A model generated the notes under the pieces. It did no database searches and was not told the origin of the DNA. It saw only the letters and a program-made list of their open reading frames with translations. 64,000 nt of DNA from Novosphingobium sp. KA1 (GTDB taxonomy: Bacteria; Pseudomonadota; Alphaproteobacteria; Sphingomonadales; Sphingomonadaceae). The DNA is taken from the NCBI RefSeq assembly GCF_017309955.1, contig NZ_CP021247.1, forward strand, positions 1,451,001-1,515,000, read 5' to 3'. Both the position numbers and the translations under genes were made by a program. The first letter of the stretch is position 1. Every line of letters starts with the position of its first letter. Shown here piece by piece: positions 11,117-21,611 of the stretch.

Positions 11117-11887
11117 TTACCTGCGGCCAAGGATGGCGCGGGCGTCGACAAGATCGGAAGGCTTGTCGACGTCGACCGCAGCCAGACCGTCGCGCGCGGC
11201 GACGAGGCGGGCCTTGACGCCGATCTTCGAACCGAGCCGGGCAAGGGCGGCGGCCAGTGTCAGGCGGCCCAGCGCATAACCAAGCAGGATGCCGATCCCC
11301 AGCCTGGCGGCAATCCGCCAGGGACGCTTGCGGTCGGCCTCGACCAGCTTCCAGGTTTCGATTGCCTTGGCGGCCTGCGCCGTTTTCAGCAGGAACAGGT
11401 TGCAGCCCGACCACTGGCCATCGGCAAAGCGCAAGTAAGTGCGCTTCGAGCCGGGCATGGCCGCCTCGATGCGGCCGCGTTCGGCCAGCAGCACGGCGAC
11501 GTCGGCATCTTCGGGGGTGTCTTGCAGGAAGTCGCGGACCCATTCGCCGCGCAGCAGAGCGTGGTCCGAGGTGGTGACCAGCATCGGTGCCCCAAGCGCG
11601 GCAAAGCCGGCGGCGACACTCGCGCTTGGCCCCGCCGCGGCAGGCAGGACTTCGCAGCCCAGGGTTTCGGCCAGCGCGATGACAGCCGGGTCGTTGGCGA
11701 CCACGGCGATGCGCTCGGCCCCGGCATCGCGCAAGGCGGCGACGACATGGGCAAGCATGGGTTTCCCGGCAATCCCGACCAGCGCCTTGTGGCTCAGACC
11801 CTCGGCGGCAGCGACCGGGTCGGGAGCGCCGGGACGCGATCCGGCGAGAATCAGCGCGGCCGGGAGGACGGGGGCGGGAGAGATCAT
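11117..11887 (-). CDS. MobA-like NTP transferase domain protein
   Basis: 256 aa with an N-terminal Rossmann-like nucleotidyltransferase fold: ALILAGSRPG, then KALVGIAGKPMLAHVVAALRDAG, VVANDP and LVTTSDHALL. The usual GxGxR loop is relaxed to AGSRPG. It starts with an ATG overlapping the upstream Tam41-like stop as ATGA, so the two are translationally coupled. Proteins of this type transfer a nucleotide from NTP to a sugar- or alcohol-phosphate. In this context (lipid kinase, cytidylyltransferase and CDP-alcohol phosphotransferase nearby) an NDP- or CDP-activated headgroup precursor is a reasonable but untested product. Confidence 0.75.
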   Translation of the reverse strand: MISPAPVLPAALILAGSRPGAPDPVAAAEGLSHKALVGIAGKPMLAHVVAALRDAGAERIAVVANDPAVIALAETLGCEVLPAAAGPSASVAAGFAALGAPMLVTTSDHALLRGEWVRDFLQDTPEDADVAVLLAERGRIEAAMPGSKRTYLRFADGQWSGCNLFLLKTAQAAKAIETWKLVEADRKRPWRIAARLGIGILLGYALGRLTLAAALARLGSKIGVKARLVAARDGLAAVDVDKPSDLVDARAILGRR

Positions 11888-12798
11888 GCGGACTTGCGCT
11901 CCATGGCTCGTTTTGTCCGCCAGACATGCCAGAGCACGCCGGGGGCGGCGAGGACCGGATGGCGTTCGCGCCAGGGCGTGACCGTCACCGGCACGCCGGT
12001 ATGGCGCTCGATCTTCCACGCGGCATAGCGCGCGGCCCCGTCGAACGTGGTCGAGGCCTTGAGCAGGCGCATGACATTGTAGGGTTTGCCCATGCGGCGG
12101 CGATGTGCCCACCAACGCAGCAGCGCCTCGCGCCGGGGGCGGGGCAGGTCGGGCCGGATCGTGCCGTCGCTCTGGCGTTCGAAGCGGATGTCCTCGGCGG
12201 TGAGGGCGAGCGGCAGCAGACCGTCGAAATGGACCTGATTGACCGAGAGGATCGAATCCTCGCGGCCGGACTTCTCGACCCGGAATTCGGCGGCATAAGT
12301 CGCCCGGAACAGGGCGCGCCAGTAATCTTCGGCCGTGCCTTTCTCGGGACCGAGCGCGACGGCAAGGCGGGCGGCGGTGCGGGCCGCGCCTGCTACCGCG
12401 TCTGCCACGGTTTCGGCGGCGGCGGGGCCGCGCTGCCAGGCCAGCGCGCTGGGCTGAACGAAGCGAGCCCAGATCGTGGTGTCGACCAGTTCGCCGGCAG
12501 CGGCGGCGCGGAACGTTTCCAGCGCCATCGTCGCCACTTTGGCGCGCAGGGTCACACCTTCGCGGTCCCACTCATGATAGCTGACGCGGGGCCAGATCTT
12601 CTCGACCTGCGGGCCATCGACAAGCACGTAGAAGTCCAGCACGCCTTCGAGCGAGCCGGTGCGCAGGTTCGAGCCGTAGAACAGTACGGCGGCAGTGCCC
12701 GGCGCCGCTTCGGCGAGCTTTCGGGCAAAGGCGCGGACCTCGGGCACGACCTGCCGTTCCAGCGCGCCGCGCACGCGTCCTTCGAGATCTTCGCTCAT
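11884..12798 (-). CDS. Tam41-like CTP:phosphatidate cytidylyltransferase (putative)
   Basis: 304 aa. The N-terminal nucleotidyltransferase motif VLFYGSNLR followed by GVLDFYVLVD (YGS 41-43, D55, D61) resembles the YGSG...D(F/L)xxxV core of mitochondrial Tam41/Mmp37, which makes CDP-diacylglycerol from CTP and phosphatidate. The order continues as in Tam41: GVTLRAKVATMALETF, then DTTIWARFVQP, then an all-helical region (RALFRATYAAEFRVE). This is a family resemblance judged by eye. It is the first gene of a two-gene unit with the MobA-like gene and is separated from the lipid kinase by a terminator. Substrate could be phosphatidate or another lipid phosphate. Confidence 0.65.
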   Translation of the reverse strand: MSEDLEGRVRGALERQVVPEVRAFARKLAEAAPGTAAVLFYGSNLRTGSLEGVLDFYVLVDGPQVEKIWPRVSYHEWDREGVTLRAKVATMALETFRAAAAGELVDTTIWARFVQPSALAWQRGPAAAETVADAVAGAARTAARLAVALGPEKGTAEDYWRALFRATYAAEFRVEKSGREDSILSVNQVHFDGLLPLALTAEDIRFERQSDGTIRPDLPRPRREALLRWWAHRRRMGKPYNVMRLLKASTTFDGAARYAAWKIERHTGVPVTVTPWRERHPVLAAPGVLWHVWRTKRAMERKSA

Positions 12799-12844
12799 GG
12801 CTTCACGCTCTCGGGCAGGATGGCTCTGAAATCAACGGGGGGCG

Positions 12845-12877
12845 AAAAACAAACCGGCCCGAAAGCGCGGGCCGGTT
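12845..12877 (-). terminator. Rho-independent terminator of the lipid kinase gene
   Basis: A perfect 10-bp stem, aaccggcccg at 12852-12861 and cgggccggtt at 12868-12877, with a 6-base loop. On the minus strand it is followed by a T-rich run (TTTGTTTTTCG). It lies 28 bases past the kinase stop codon. Confidence 0.8.
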
Positions 12878-12904
12878 GCGGGTGAAACATCTTTCGCGTG
12901 GAGT

Positions 12905-13951
12905 TCAGGGCACCACGAAGGTGATCTGCGGCCCTTCCTCAAGCACGTAGTCGCCCGAGGGGAAAGCCTCGCCGTCGAGGATGAACGGGCCGCCGATGTC
13001 GAGATCGACCGCGCTGGTGGCGAAGCGGTGGGTGCCGCGCTTCTCGAGGAAACGCCCGGCCAGGCCGAACATCATGATCAGCGGCAGCAGTGCCACCACC
13101 CAGCGCACCGGCCAGTCGATCACCGCCATCTTCATGCCGGGGGCGACGTGGCGGCCGAACGGCCGCGCGCCGAGCGGGAACTGCTCGAACGTGGTGGCCA
13201 CGGTCATGAACCGCTCATGCGGATCGCCCGGGCCGTCGTAAGGCAGGTCGCTGCCGGTGTGGTGGTCGATCAGGCGGGTCGGGGTGCACGAACGCCAGGG
13301 ATTGCCGGTGCGGCCGAACAGGGTCTGGATGATGCCCCAGAGCACTGTCAGGCCGACCGCGAAGCTGTTGAAGGCACCGCGGCGGTGCGCTTCCTGCCCG
13401 GCCTCGGTGGCGAGCGCAAAGGCGCCGGTGCCCAGGATGAAGCCCTGCACGCAGCCGTTGCTGCCATCGCGCGAGGAAATGCGCAGCGGCCGGCGGGACA
13501 GCGTATGGCCCTTGTGGGCGGCGGCCAGGGCTTCGGCCAGCGACCAGTGATTGGGCAGGCCGAGGTCGATCGCCAGCGCATTGGTCTTGCCCTTGGGCAG
13601 GACGATGAACGTGGGCCACTGGTCACCGAAGATCTCGGCGCCGCACGTCAGCACGTCGCGCACGGTGCCATCGCCGCCGTCGACCACGAGGTAGTCGATG
13701 CCGCGCTGGGCAAAACCTTCCAGCACGCTGTAGAGGGCGCTGCGCGTGCGCGGCGTCTCGGTCAGGATGTTGGAGCAATCCGCCATCTCGGGCGCATGGC
13801 CCTTGTTGCGGTGGCTGCGGGGATTGCGGATGATGCCGACGAGCGGGACCGACCGCCCGCGACGAGCCTGTCGTCCGGGGCGTGCGATCCTGCGCGGGCC
13901 TTGCTCACCGACCTGCGGCAGCGTCTCGAATTCGTAGATGGTTCCGTACAC
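12905..13951 (-). CDS. diacylglycerol kinase-family lipid kinase
   Basis: 348 aa. The catalytic domain has the nucleotide-binding GGDGT at residues 92-96, preceded by VGIIRNPRSHRNK and followed by FIVLPKGKTNALAIDLGLP, the DAGK_cat layout. A C-terminal part with two to three hydrophobic segments near 265-290 and a beta-rich end (FILDGEAFPSGDY) completes the fold. Start is GTG at 13951; no ATG precedes the conserved domain. Such kinases phosphorylate diacylglycerol, sphingoid bases or ceramide. Sphingomonads contain ceramides, so a ceramide or diacylglycerol substrate is possible; the sequence does not decide. It is divergent from the CDP-alcohol phosphotransferase gene. Confidence 0.8.
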   Translation of the reverse strand: MYGTIYEFETLPQVGEQGPRRIARPGRQARRGRSVPLVGIIRNPRSHRNKGHAPEMADCSNILTETPRTRSALYSVLEGFAQRGIDYLVVDGGDGTVRDVLTCGAEIFGDQWPTFIVLPKGKTNALAIDLGLPNHWSLAEALAAAHKGHTLSRRPLRISSRDGSNGCVQGFILGTGAFALATEAGQEAHRRGAFNSFAVGLTVLWGIIQTLFGRTGNPWRSCTPTRLIDHHTGSDLPYDGPGDPHERFMTVATTFEQFPLGARPFGRHVAPGMKMAVIDWPVRWVVALLPLIMMFGLAGRFLEKRGTHRFATSAVDLDIGGPFILDGEAFPSGDYVLEEGPQITFVVP

Positions 13952-14137
13952 GGGGCCCTATGTAGTGCTGCCTGCCCCGGAAATCACCAAGAAACATTCC
14001 ATGACACATTCAAGTTACAGTTCCATGGCGGTTTTATGAGGGGTTGAAATTGAAGCAACTCGTTGCGCATTTCCTGCAAGCCTCTGGCGGGTCACGAAAG
14101 CCGGGGCGGAAACGCGGGGCACTTTAGAATCTGTTTG

Positions 14138-14201
14138 AAAATGCCCGAAAGGGCATTTTGAGAGTGGGCTGGCGCCGCGAAATTCGCTTTCCGCGAATTT
14201 C
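14138..14201. repeat. tandem pair of perfect 9-bp hairpins in a divergent region
   Basis: The 305-bp region between the lipid kinase and the CDP-alcohol phosphotransferase holds two short palindromes. The first is aaaatgccc (14138-14146), loop gaaa, gggcatttt (14151-14159). The second is gaaattcgc (14179-14187), loop tttcc, gcgaatttc (14193-14201). They lie where promoters for both genes should be, so ordinary terminator function is unexpected. They may be a REP-like repeat unit or an mRNA 5' structure for the downstream gene. Confidence 0.65.
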
Positions 14202-14256
14202 CAAACGGGCTCTTAGCGCATTCCCAAATCGCCGCTTAAAGACTAACGCCAGAGAC

Positions 14257-15417
14257 ATGGTTTCCACGTCTTCTTCCTCCCAAATCGCGCCGGTCGTTGT
14301 CACGGTCGGCGATAACCCCGTGAAACTATGGGGACTTACCATGACCGAACGGGTCGGGCGGATCGCCCGCGCGAACGGTTTTGTCACCGCGGATGCGGCT
14401 GCCGGCAGTCTCGGCAATGGCCCTGCCGTTCTGTCGAACGCGGCCTTCGCCTGGGACCCGGCATGGTTCCGCCACATTTCTGCCAAACCCGGCATGGTGC
14501 TGACGCTGGGCGGCGTTCCCGCGCTCGCCCATGCCGCCGATGGCGAGCAGGCCGCGCGAATCGTGCAGGCGATGCGCACCGGTTCGGAGCTCATCGATTC
14601 GGCCGGACTCGATGTCGTCGCGTTCGAAAGCGGTCCGACGATCGAGAACAAGCAACTGCGCAAGCGCGAGACGCCGTTCCTGATGGCGCTGACGCGCGAG
14701 ACCGTGCGCCCGATCGAGCGGGCCAGCTACTTCGGCGCCTACAAGGGCGTGACCGACGTGCTGACCAAGTACCTCTGGCCGGAATGGGCGCTGGTGCTGA
14801 CGCGGATTTGCGCGAAGCTGCACATCACGCCGAACATGGTGACGTCGGTGGGTGCCGTGTTCTGCGTCGTCGCCACGGTGCTGTTTGCCTATGGCCACTA
14901 CTGGCTGGGCATGGCGCTCGGTCTCGTGTTCATGGTGCTCGATACTGTCGACGGCAAGCTGGCGCGCTGCACGATCACGTCCTCGGCCTGGGGCAACGTG
15001 TTCGACCACGGCATGGACCTCGTCCATCCTCCGTTCTGGTGGTGGTTCTGGGCGACCGGCCTGGCGACCTGGGGGCTGGCCTATGACACGGCCACCTTCT
15101 GGTGGGTCCAGGGGGCGATTCAGGGCGGTTATGTTGTCCAGCGCCTGATCGAGGGCGTGTTCATGCGCCAGAACGGGACGATGCACATCCACGTCTGGCA
15201 GCGCTTCGACAGCCAGTTCCGGCTGATCACCGCGCGGCGCAATCCCAACATGGTGATCCTGTTCGTGGCGATGGTTTTCGCGCGCCCCGACCTTGGCCTT
15301 GTCGCGGTGGCCTGGTGGACGGCGATTTCCTGCCTGATCCACGCGGTACGGCTGGTGCAGGCATGGATTGTGCGGGCGCGCGGCGGCAGGATCACCTCCT
15401 GGCTTGCGGACGCCTGA
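14257..15417 (+). CDS. CDP-alcohol phosphatidyltransferase-family protein
   Basis: 386 aa. The C-terminal two-thirds is a membrane domain with the full CDP-alcohol phosphotransferase signature D232-G-x2-A-R-x8-G246-x3-D250-x3-D254 (VDGKLAR...GNVFDHGMD) and about six hydrophobic spans. It joins a CDP-linked group to an alcohol. The first 130 residues form a separate soluble region with DNPVKLWGLTMTERVGRIA, reminiscent of a nucleotidyltransferase domain but without a GxGxR loop, as in a degenerate version of IPCT-DIPPS fusions. The ATG at 14257 is chosen because upstream codons run through the hairpin pair. The HIT gene follows by 25 bases. Likely headgroup transfer in lipid synthesis. Confidence 0.82.
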   Translation: MVSTSSSSQIAPVVVTVGDNPVKLWGLTMTERVGRIARANGFVTADAAAGSLGNGPAVLSNAAFAWDPAWFRHISAKPGMVLTLGGVPALAHAADGEQAARIVQAMRTGSELIDSAGLDVVAFESGPTIENKQLRKRETPFLMALTRETVRPIERASYFGAYKGVTDVLTKYLWPEWALVLTRICAKLHITPNMVTSVGAVFCVVATVLFAYGHYWLGMALGLVFMVLDTVDGKLARCTITSSAWGNVFDHGMDLVHPPFWWWFWATGLATWGLAYDTATFWWVQGAIQGGYVVQRLIEGVFMRQNGTMHIHVWQRFDSQFRLITARRNPNMVILFVAMVFARPDLGLVAVAWWTAISCLIHAVRLVQAWIVRARGGRITSWLADA

Positions 15418-15442
15418 GCGGCCCGACACGGAGACGGCAATC

Positions 15443-15877
15443 ATGAACGCGACGATCGAGAAGTTCGGCTATCCGGCCAGCCTGGTGGCTGAGTTCGAGC
15501 ATTGGCTGGTGCTGGCCCGCCCGGCCCAGCCGACGCTGGGTTCGCTGGTGCTGGCGGCCAGGTCCGAGGCGACCGCGTTTGGCAATCTGCCGGTCGAGGC
15601 GCATGCCGAGCTCAAGCGGGTGAGCGCCGCGATCGAGGCGGCGCTGGCCGGCGCTGTCGATTATGCCCGGCTCAATTACCTGATGCTGATGATGGTGGAC
15701 CCCCACGTCCACTTCCACGTGATTCCTCGCTACGAGGGCGCGCGCGAGTGGCAGGGGCGTGAGTTCGTCGATTGCGGCTGGCCCAAGGTACCTGACCTTG
15801 GCCACGCGGTGGCCCTCGAGGGCGACGATCTGGCCGCACTGGCCGCATGGCTCGGGCAGGCCTTCGCGGCCGCCTGA
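15443..15877 (+). CDS. HIT-domain protein
   Basis: 144 aa with the histidine-triad motif HVHFHVIPR near residue 96 and the upstream LNYLMLMMVDP strand, as in HIT nucleotide hydrolases and transferases. GGAG lies nine bases before the ATG at 15443. It directly follows the CDP-alcohol phosphotransferase and is probably co-transcribed. HIT proteins act on nucleoside phosphate esters; a role with CDP- or AMP-linked intermediates of the neighbouring enzymes is inference. Confidence 0.85.
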   Translation: MNATIEKFGYPASLVAEFEHWLVLARPAQPTLGSLVLAARSEATAFGNLPVEAHAELKRVSAAIEAALAGAVDYARLNYLMLMMVDPHVHFHVIPRYEGAREWQGREFVDCGWPKVPDLGHAVALEGDDLAALAAWLGQAFAAA

Positions 15878-15893
15878 GCCGGATGGACCGGAG

Positions 15894-15926
15894 CGGACCG
15901 GCGCGCGCTGGTGGCGCGCCGGTCCG
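15894..15926. terminator. bidirectional terminator between HIT gene and phaB
   Basis: A perfect 13-bp GC-rich stem (15894-15906 with 15914-15926) and a 7-base loop, placed between two convergent genes 55 bases apart. T-runs are weak on either side. Confidence 0.65.
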
Positions 15927-15932
15927 GCTTCC

Positions 15933-16655
15933 TCAGTACATGTGCTGCCCGCCGTTGATCGACAGCGTCGATCCGGTGACGAAGGCGGCGTTCTCGGAGC
16001 AGAGGAAGGCGCAGCCGCGGGCGATCTCGTAAGCGGTGCCGAGGCGGCCGACCGGGATCTTGGCGACGATCTTCTCCAGCACCGGTGCCGGCACCGCGGC
16101 GACCATGTCGGTATCGATGTAGCCGGGCGCGATGGCGTTCACGGTGACGCCGTACTTGGCGCCTTCCTGGGCCAGAGCCTTGGTGAAGCCGTGGATGCCG
16201 GACTTGGCCGCGGCATAGTTGACCTGGCCGTACTGGCCGGCCTGGCCGTTGATCGAGCCGATGTTGACGATGCGGCCCCAGCCGCGCTCGCGCATGCCGG
16301 GGAACGTGGCCTTGGCCATGTTGAAGCAGCCGCCCAGGTTGATCCGCATGACGTCGTTCCAGTCGTCGAACGTCATGCGGTGCAGCACGCCGTCGCGGGT
16401 GATGCCGGCGTTGTTGATGACGATATCGACCGGGCCGTGCGTTTCCGTCACTTCGGCTACGCCCGCGAGAACGGCTTCGTGATCGCCTACGTCCCACTTG
16501 TAGGCGGGGATGCCAGTGCGTTCGGTGAAGGCCTTGGCCTTCTCTTCATTGCCGGCGTAATTTGCAACTACGGTATGTCCACGTTCCTTGAGGGCGAGGG
16601 AAATTGCCTCGCCGATACCCCTGGTTCCGCCGGTAACGATCGCAACACGCGCCAT
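15933..16655 (-). CDS. phaB: acetoacetyl-CoA reductase (SDR family)
   Basis: 240 aa short-chain dehydrogenase. NADP-binding VTGGTRGIGEAIS near the N-terminus, VINNAGITRDG, the catalytic S-Y-K (IGSINGQAGQYGQVNYAAAK) and the PhaB-typical MTFDDWNDVMRINL and PGYIDTDMV segments are present. It reduces acetoacetyl-CoA to (R)-3-hydroxybutyryl-CoA for polyhydroxybutyrate synthesis. AAAGG lies six bases before the ATG at 16655; the longer open frame upstream is non-coding in appearance. No phaA or phaC is adjacent. Confidence 0.92.
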   Translation of the reverse strand: MARVAIVTGGTRGIGEAISLALKERGHTVVANYAGNEEKAKAFTERTGIPAYKWDVGDHEAVLAGVAEVTETHGPVDIVINNAGITRDGVLHRMTFDDWNDVMRINLGGCFNMAKATFPGMRERGWGRIVNIGSINGQAGQYGQVNYAAAKSGIHGFTKALAQEGAKYGVTVNAIAPGYIDTDMVAAVPAPVLEKIVAKIPVGRLGTAYEIARGCAFLCSENAAFVTGSTLSINGGQHMY

Positions 16656-16813
16656 ATCAAGCCTTTCGCTTAGTGCATCCACCAAGGGCAGGCTATGAAA
16701 TGCACATGACGAGGGCAAGTCGGAGCCTGTCGCCCCGGTGCGCAATTTGCGCCGAAATGATTGATACAAGCGCAATCGCGATTGCATGGCGCTCAATCGG
16801 AGGGCGCCAACAG

Positions 16814-16850
16814 GCGCTCGGGAAGCCGGCTCTTGCGGGCGCCCGAGCGC
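16814..16850 (-). terminator. hairpin downstream of the exported beta-barrel-like gene
   Basis: A perfect 9-bp stem, gcgctcggg at 16814-16822 and cccgagcgc at 16842-16850, just after the stop of the minus-strand gene. There is no strong T-run, so Rho-independent action is uncertain. Confidence 0.5.
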
Positions 16851-16857
16851 GACGGGG

Positions 16858-17619
16858 TCAGAACTTGAACTGGGTGCCCACGTAGATCGCCTGGGAATCC
16901 TGCTTGCCATCGGTCAGCGGGACAAGGCGCTCGCGGTCCTGCGAGTAGCGCAGGCCGGCGGTGACATCGATGTTCTTGGTGAGGCGATAGGCGCCGCCGA
17001 GGTCGACTTCGCCTGCCTCGCTCGTGAAGGTGTGCGGGGCGCGCCCGGCGGCCCGCTTCTCGTCGATCGAGATGCGGGTGCTGAAGCGCGAATCGTTCCT
17101 GTCGGCGGGGCCGGCCGCAAGGCTGAACTTGCGCAGTTCGGGCGCGTCGGCGATGCCGTGGCCGACCGGCTGCTGCTGTGCGGTGTCCGCCGAGAAATTC
17201 TGGTAACCGCGCGAGACGCCGAGGTTGAAGGCGGCGGGCGCGATCCTGAGGCGGCCGACGTCATTGTCCGCCTGCGCCACCTGCAGGCGGTTGTGCACGA
17301 CGATGATCGACTTGGCCGCCTCGGAATCGACACGCACGGCCACGGTGACTGCACGGTCCGGCCGATTGGGCGTGCCGGCCGGGGTGAACGGGAACGGCTG
17401 TTCCTTGCCCAGTGAGCGCATCGCGATCACCCGCGAGAGGTTTTCCGACGAGGTGTCGGGGTCGAGCGAATCGACCGCCGGGTTGCGCCCGCCGATACCC
17501 TTGAACGAGGTGGAAAAGGCCAGGACCGCGCTGGGCAGCGCCAGCACGCCCACGCAACCAGCCAGCATGATGCCGGCTTTCATGCTGCCTTTCGACGAGC
17601 GTGCGCGCTGCATTTCCAT
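16858..17619 (-). CDS. exported protein with outer-membrane-type C-terminus
   Basis: About 253 aa. A signal peptide is evident (MKAGIMLAGCVGVLALPSAV then LAFS). The mature part is rich in alternating strands, and the last residues QAIYVGTQFKF end in an aromatic residue like outer-membrane beta-barrel proteins. The central PAAFNLGVSRGYQNFSA and the DLGGAYRLTKNIDVTAGLRY strands fit a small barrel or porin-like fold. No named family recognised. The ATG at 17619 has GAGG eight bases upstream; longer in-frame starts exist up to 17724. Confidence 0.6.
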   Translation of the reverse strand: MEMQRARSSKGSMKAGIMLAGCVGVLALPSAVLAFSTSFKGIGGRNPAVDSLDPDTSSENLSRVIAMRSLGKEQPFPFTPAGTPNRPDRAVTVAVRVDSEAAKSIIVVHNRLQVAQADNDVGRLRIAPAAFNLGVSRGYQNFSADTAQQQPVGHGIADAPELRKFSLAAGPADRNDSRFSTRISIDEKRAAGRAPHTFTSEAGEVDLGGAYRLTKNIDVTAGLRYSQDRERLVPLTDGKQDSQAIYVGTQFKF

Positions 17620-17951
17620 CGTGGTACCCTCGATGCCCTTCCGTGACCGTGCCGAGAGAACGTGCATCTCCTCCTGCTTCGGGGAGGGGCTGGAAACTCG
17701 ATCGGCAGTCGTGGTCATCATCACTGCCTTACCTTAACACAGGATGATGGACCAAGGGAGAGGGGGCGTGCGCCGGGGCCGGCAAGTGGGCAGGTCCGCG
17801 TTCATGAAGCGTTTAGCCGGCGTGCAGTTTAGCGTGCCGAGCCGATGCGGCCGCACTTGCCGCCCCGGCAACGGCGGCTATAGAGGCGATGGATGGCAAA
17901 TCGCCGGAACGTCCGGCCGCTCTACGCCAAGACAGGAACTGGGAACCGACA
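17620..17951. other. divergent intergenic region
   Basis: A 332-bp gap between the exported beta-barrel-like gene (minus) and the DUF3576 gene (plus). Part may be 5' coding sequence of the former if a more upstream start is used. I see no RNA gene, repeat or further protein-like frame. Confidence 0.35.
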
Positions 17952-18428
17952 ATGACAGGCAGCACCGACAAGGGCCTCTTCACCGCTCGATCGCTGGCGA
18001 CCGCGGGCTTCTGCGCCGTGGCGGCGCTTGCGCTGGTCGGTTGCGGTGGCGGCCGGAAGCAGAAGCAGGCGAAGTCTGCCGCGTCCGCGCCCTCGATGGT
18101 GACCACCATCGGTGTCAATTCCTACCTGTGGCGCGCCAGCCTCGATTCGCTCTCGTTCATGCCGCTGCTCCAGTCGGACAGCGCCGGCGGCGTGATCGTC
18201 ACCGACTGGTACACCAATCCCAAGGAACCGAACGAGCGCGTCAAGGTCACCGTCATGATCCTCGACAAGGACCTGCGCGCCGATGCCCTGCGGGTGACCG
18301 CGCAGCGCGAAGTCGCGTCGAACGGCGCCTGGGCGCCGGCACCGGTCCAGGCGGCGACCGTGCAGAAGCTCGAGGACATCATCCTCACCCGCGCCCGTGA
18401 CCTGCGCCGCGATTCCATCGGCGGATAA
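17952..18428 (+). CDS. DUF3576 lipoprotein
   Basis: 158 aa with a lipoprotein signal: a hydrophobic stretch (ATAGFCAVAALALV) ending in a lipobox VGCGGG. The body has TTIGVNSYLWRASLDSLSFMPLLQSDSAGGVIVTDWY split over the typical DUF3576 core, an alphaproteobacterial envelope domain of unknown function. It lies just upstream of leuS-lptE-holA, an order seen across Sphingomonadales and related groups, so a link to envelope assembly is plausible. The ATG at 17952 follows GGGAA. Confidence 0.85.
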   Translation: MTGSTDKGLFTARSLATAGFCAVAALALVGCGGGRKQKQAKSAASAPSMVTTIGVNSYLWRASLDSLSFMPLLQSDSAGGVIVTDWYTNPKEPNERVKVTVMILDKDLRADALRVTAQREVASNGAWAPAPVQAATVQKLEDIILTRARDLRRDSIGG

Positions 18429-18440
18429 CAGTTTTGGCGC

Positions 18441-18520
18441 GGCGCCGGCCCGCGCCCCCACCCGACCTCCCATCTAGGATACACTGAGTGGGAGGTCTGG
18501 TGGGGGCGTGGGCCGGTGCC
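18441..18520. repeat. 32-bp imperfect inverted repeat between DUF3576 gene and leuS
   Basis: Left arm 18441-18472 and right arm 18489-18520 match at 29 of 32 positions with a 16-base loop; two of the three differences would be G-U pairs in RNA. No T-run follows, so it is a long GC-rich stem rather than a classical terminator. It ends 44 bases before the leuS start. Confidence 0.8.
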
Positions 18521-18564
18521 GCAAAACCCGGAACCAATAAGGTTCCGCAGGAGACTTGATAGAA

Positions 18565-21092
<2,528 letters not shown>

Positions 21093-21096
<4 letters not shown>

Positions 21097-21587
21097 AGCG
21101 TCTGAGCGTCCTTTTCGGAGCCCTGCTGCTCTCCGGCTGCGGCCTCACCCCGATGTATGCGGGGGGAGGCAACGGTGCTGTCGCGCGCGGCCTTGCCGAT
21201 GTGCAGGTCGCCGCGATCGAGGGGCGGGCCGGCTGGCTGGTGCGCAATGCGCTGGTCGACAAGCTCGGCTCCGACAAGGGCGTCACCCCGAGGTACCGGC
21301 TCGATGTCCGCCTCGACGACAAGCTGGAAGGCTTCGCGCTGCTTTCGGACGATACGATCGGACGCGAACGCCGGACCCTGCGCGCGCGTTATCAGTTGGT
21401 GGATACCTCCACCGGCGAGATCGTGCTCGATGCGACGGCGGCTTCGGATGCGGGCATCGACGTCGTCTCGTCGGACTATGCGACGATCGCGGCGGAACAG
21501 ACCGCGCTCGAAAATCTCTCCAAGGACGTCGCCACGCGCATCGTTACCGGGGTCGCGTTGCGGCTGCGGGGCGATACGCGGCAATGA
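21093..21587 (+). CDS. lptE: LPS-assembly lipoprotein LptE
   Basis: 164 aa. Lipoprotein signal MKRLSVLFGALLLSGCGLTPMY with the acylated cysteine in SGC, then an LptE-like alternating alpha/beta body (GRAGWLVRNALVDKL, YRLDVRL, RARYQLVD, ATIAAEQTALENLSKDVATRI). LptE plugs the LptD barrel that exports LPS to the outer leaflet. The GTG start overlaps the leuS stop by four bases, so translation is coupled. Assignment rests on the lipobox, length and conserved place between leuS and holA. Confidence 0.88.
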
Positions 21588-21611
21588 CGCGCTGCTGATG
21601 GCGGCTCTTTC

